From NCBI GenBank assembly GCA_045535465.1, contig JAZSLS010000035.1, positions 1 to 49,068 of the forward strand: a stretch of 49,068 nucleotides of DNA. The letters are read 5' to 3'. Below are positions 48,638 through 49,068 of this stretch, piece by piece. Source of the DNA: SIG636 sp045535465. GTDB lineage: Bacteria; Bacillota; Clostridia; Oscillospirales; CAG-382. A program made the position numbers and the translations under genes. Position 1 is the stretch's first letter. Each line of letters opens with the position of its first letter. The notes beneath the pieces were generated by a model. That model was not told the origin of the DNA, ran no database searches, and worked only from the letters and a program-made list of their open reading frames with translations.

Positions 48638-49068
48638 ATGAAAATCGGTTTTGACGGAAAGCGCGCTGCGCAGAATTTTACAGGGCTCGGTAACTACAGC
48701 CGTTATGCGCTCGAAGCGCTTCAGCAATATTACCCCGGTGAGGAGTATCGTGTGTATATTCCAAAGGATGTTGACAATCCAAAGTTCAAGGCTATTCTTG
48801 AGGCTTCGAACGGCGCGATGACGAGAGTGCTTCCAGTCGGCAAGATGGCGCGCAAGTTCAAGTCGCTTTGGCGTGTGTGGGGCGTGACAAAAAACCTTGC
48901 AGCCGACGGAGTGCAGGTGTATCACGGACTCAGCAATGAATTGCCGCTTAATATACGTTCGGCTTCTCCGGCGGTGAAGAGTGTTGTCACGGTGCACGAT
49001 ATAATATTCAGGCGTCTGCCCGGGTGCTATCCGCCCATCGACCGCAAGATATATGATTACAAGTTCCG
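48638..49068 (+). CDS. Glycosyltransferase family 4 (host, 3' end beyond window)
   Basis: A host gene open to the window edge; 143 codons are visible. The N-terminus MKIGFDGKRAAQNFTGLGNY has the glycine-rich loop of GT-B glycosyltransferases (FDGKRAxxNxTGLGxY). QVYHGLSNELPLNI and VTVHDIIFRRLP are typical of the family-4 acceptor domain. It probably transfers a sugar in cell-surface polysaccharide synthesis. It is outside the phage. The region 48393-48637 has only the tRNA promoter and no gene. Confidence 0.85.
   Translation, partial: MKIGFDGKRAAQNFTGLGNYSRYALEALQQYYPGEEYRVYIPKDVDNPKFKAILEASNGAMTRVLPVGKMARKFKSLWRVWGVTKNLAADGVQVYHGLSNELPLNIRSASPAVKSVVTVHDIIFRRLPGCYPPIDRKIYDYKF

Overview
The window holds one complete integrated temperate phage (about 47.2 kb, roughly 1117 to 48314) with a short piece of host chromosome on each side. 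The host is a Bacteroidota bacterium, most likely order Bacteroidales. The evidence is promoters of the TTTG / TAnnTTTG type, very few Shine-Dalgarno sites, a Bacteroides-type integrase with an arm-binding domain, and many protein families typical of Bacteroides phages. The left flank is the 5' part of a minus-strand DUF1295-like membrane protein gene. The right flank is tRNA-Ser(TGA), whose 3' end is the attachment site, followed by the start of a family-4 glycosyltransferase gene.

Layout. 1271-3571 (minus) is the lysogeny module: integrase, small regulators and a CI-like repressor. 3572-3735 is the switch region with two opposed promoters. 3736-18334 (plus) is the early region: regulators, an SMC-like ATPase, a RecT-like annealing protein, an MBL-fold hydrolase, replication proteins (DnaD-like, DnaC-like, DUF4406 fused to a DnaA C-terminal domain, SSB), a PAPS-reductase-family protein, an RlmN-like radical SAM enzyme, a DNA methylase-like protein and a VRR-NUC nuclease. 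18361-25926 is a small membrane protein, ParB-methyltransferase, terminase, portal and minor head proteins. 25921-27524 (minus) is a lysogenic-conversion cassette: a lipoprotein, a helical-repeat protein and a probable tRNA-shaped small RNA with its own promoter. 27551-27848 is a non-coding array of GC-rich hairpins. 28264-42890 is scaffold, capsid, connectors, tail tube, frameshifted tail chaperones, tape measure and tail tip. 42974-46276 is the receptor-binding and diversification region. 46254-48225 is holin, DUF5675 protein and a one-piece spanin.

The most notable system is a diversity-generating retroelement (DGR). Its template repeat (45044-45156) and reverse transcriptase (about 45266-46276) serve the adjacent variable repeat VR1 at the end of a tail-fibre-like gene (44441-44553). 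They apparently also serve a second variable repeat, VR2 (10126-10212), 35 kb away inside a small protein of the early region. Every difference between template and variable repeats falls on a template adenine: 18 of 28 adenines and 0 of 85 other bases for VR1, and 16 of 26 adenines and 0 of 61 other bases for VR2. No recognisable Avd gene is present; an unknown 113-residue protein sits in its usual place.

Other system-level signals are a near-identical 19-bp palindrome in front of three late operons, each followed by a TAnnTTTG box, and a probable -1 frameshift between two tail-chaperone reading frames. All calls come from reading the sequence; no database search was run.
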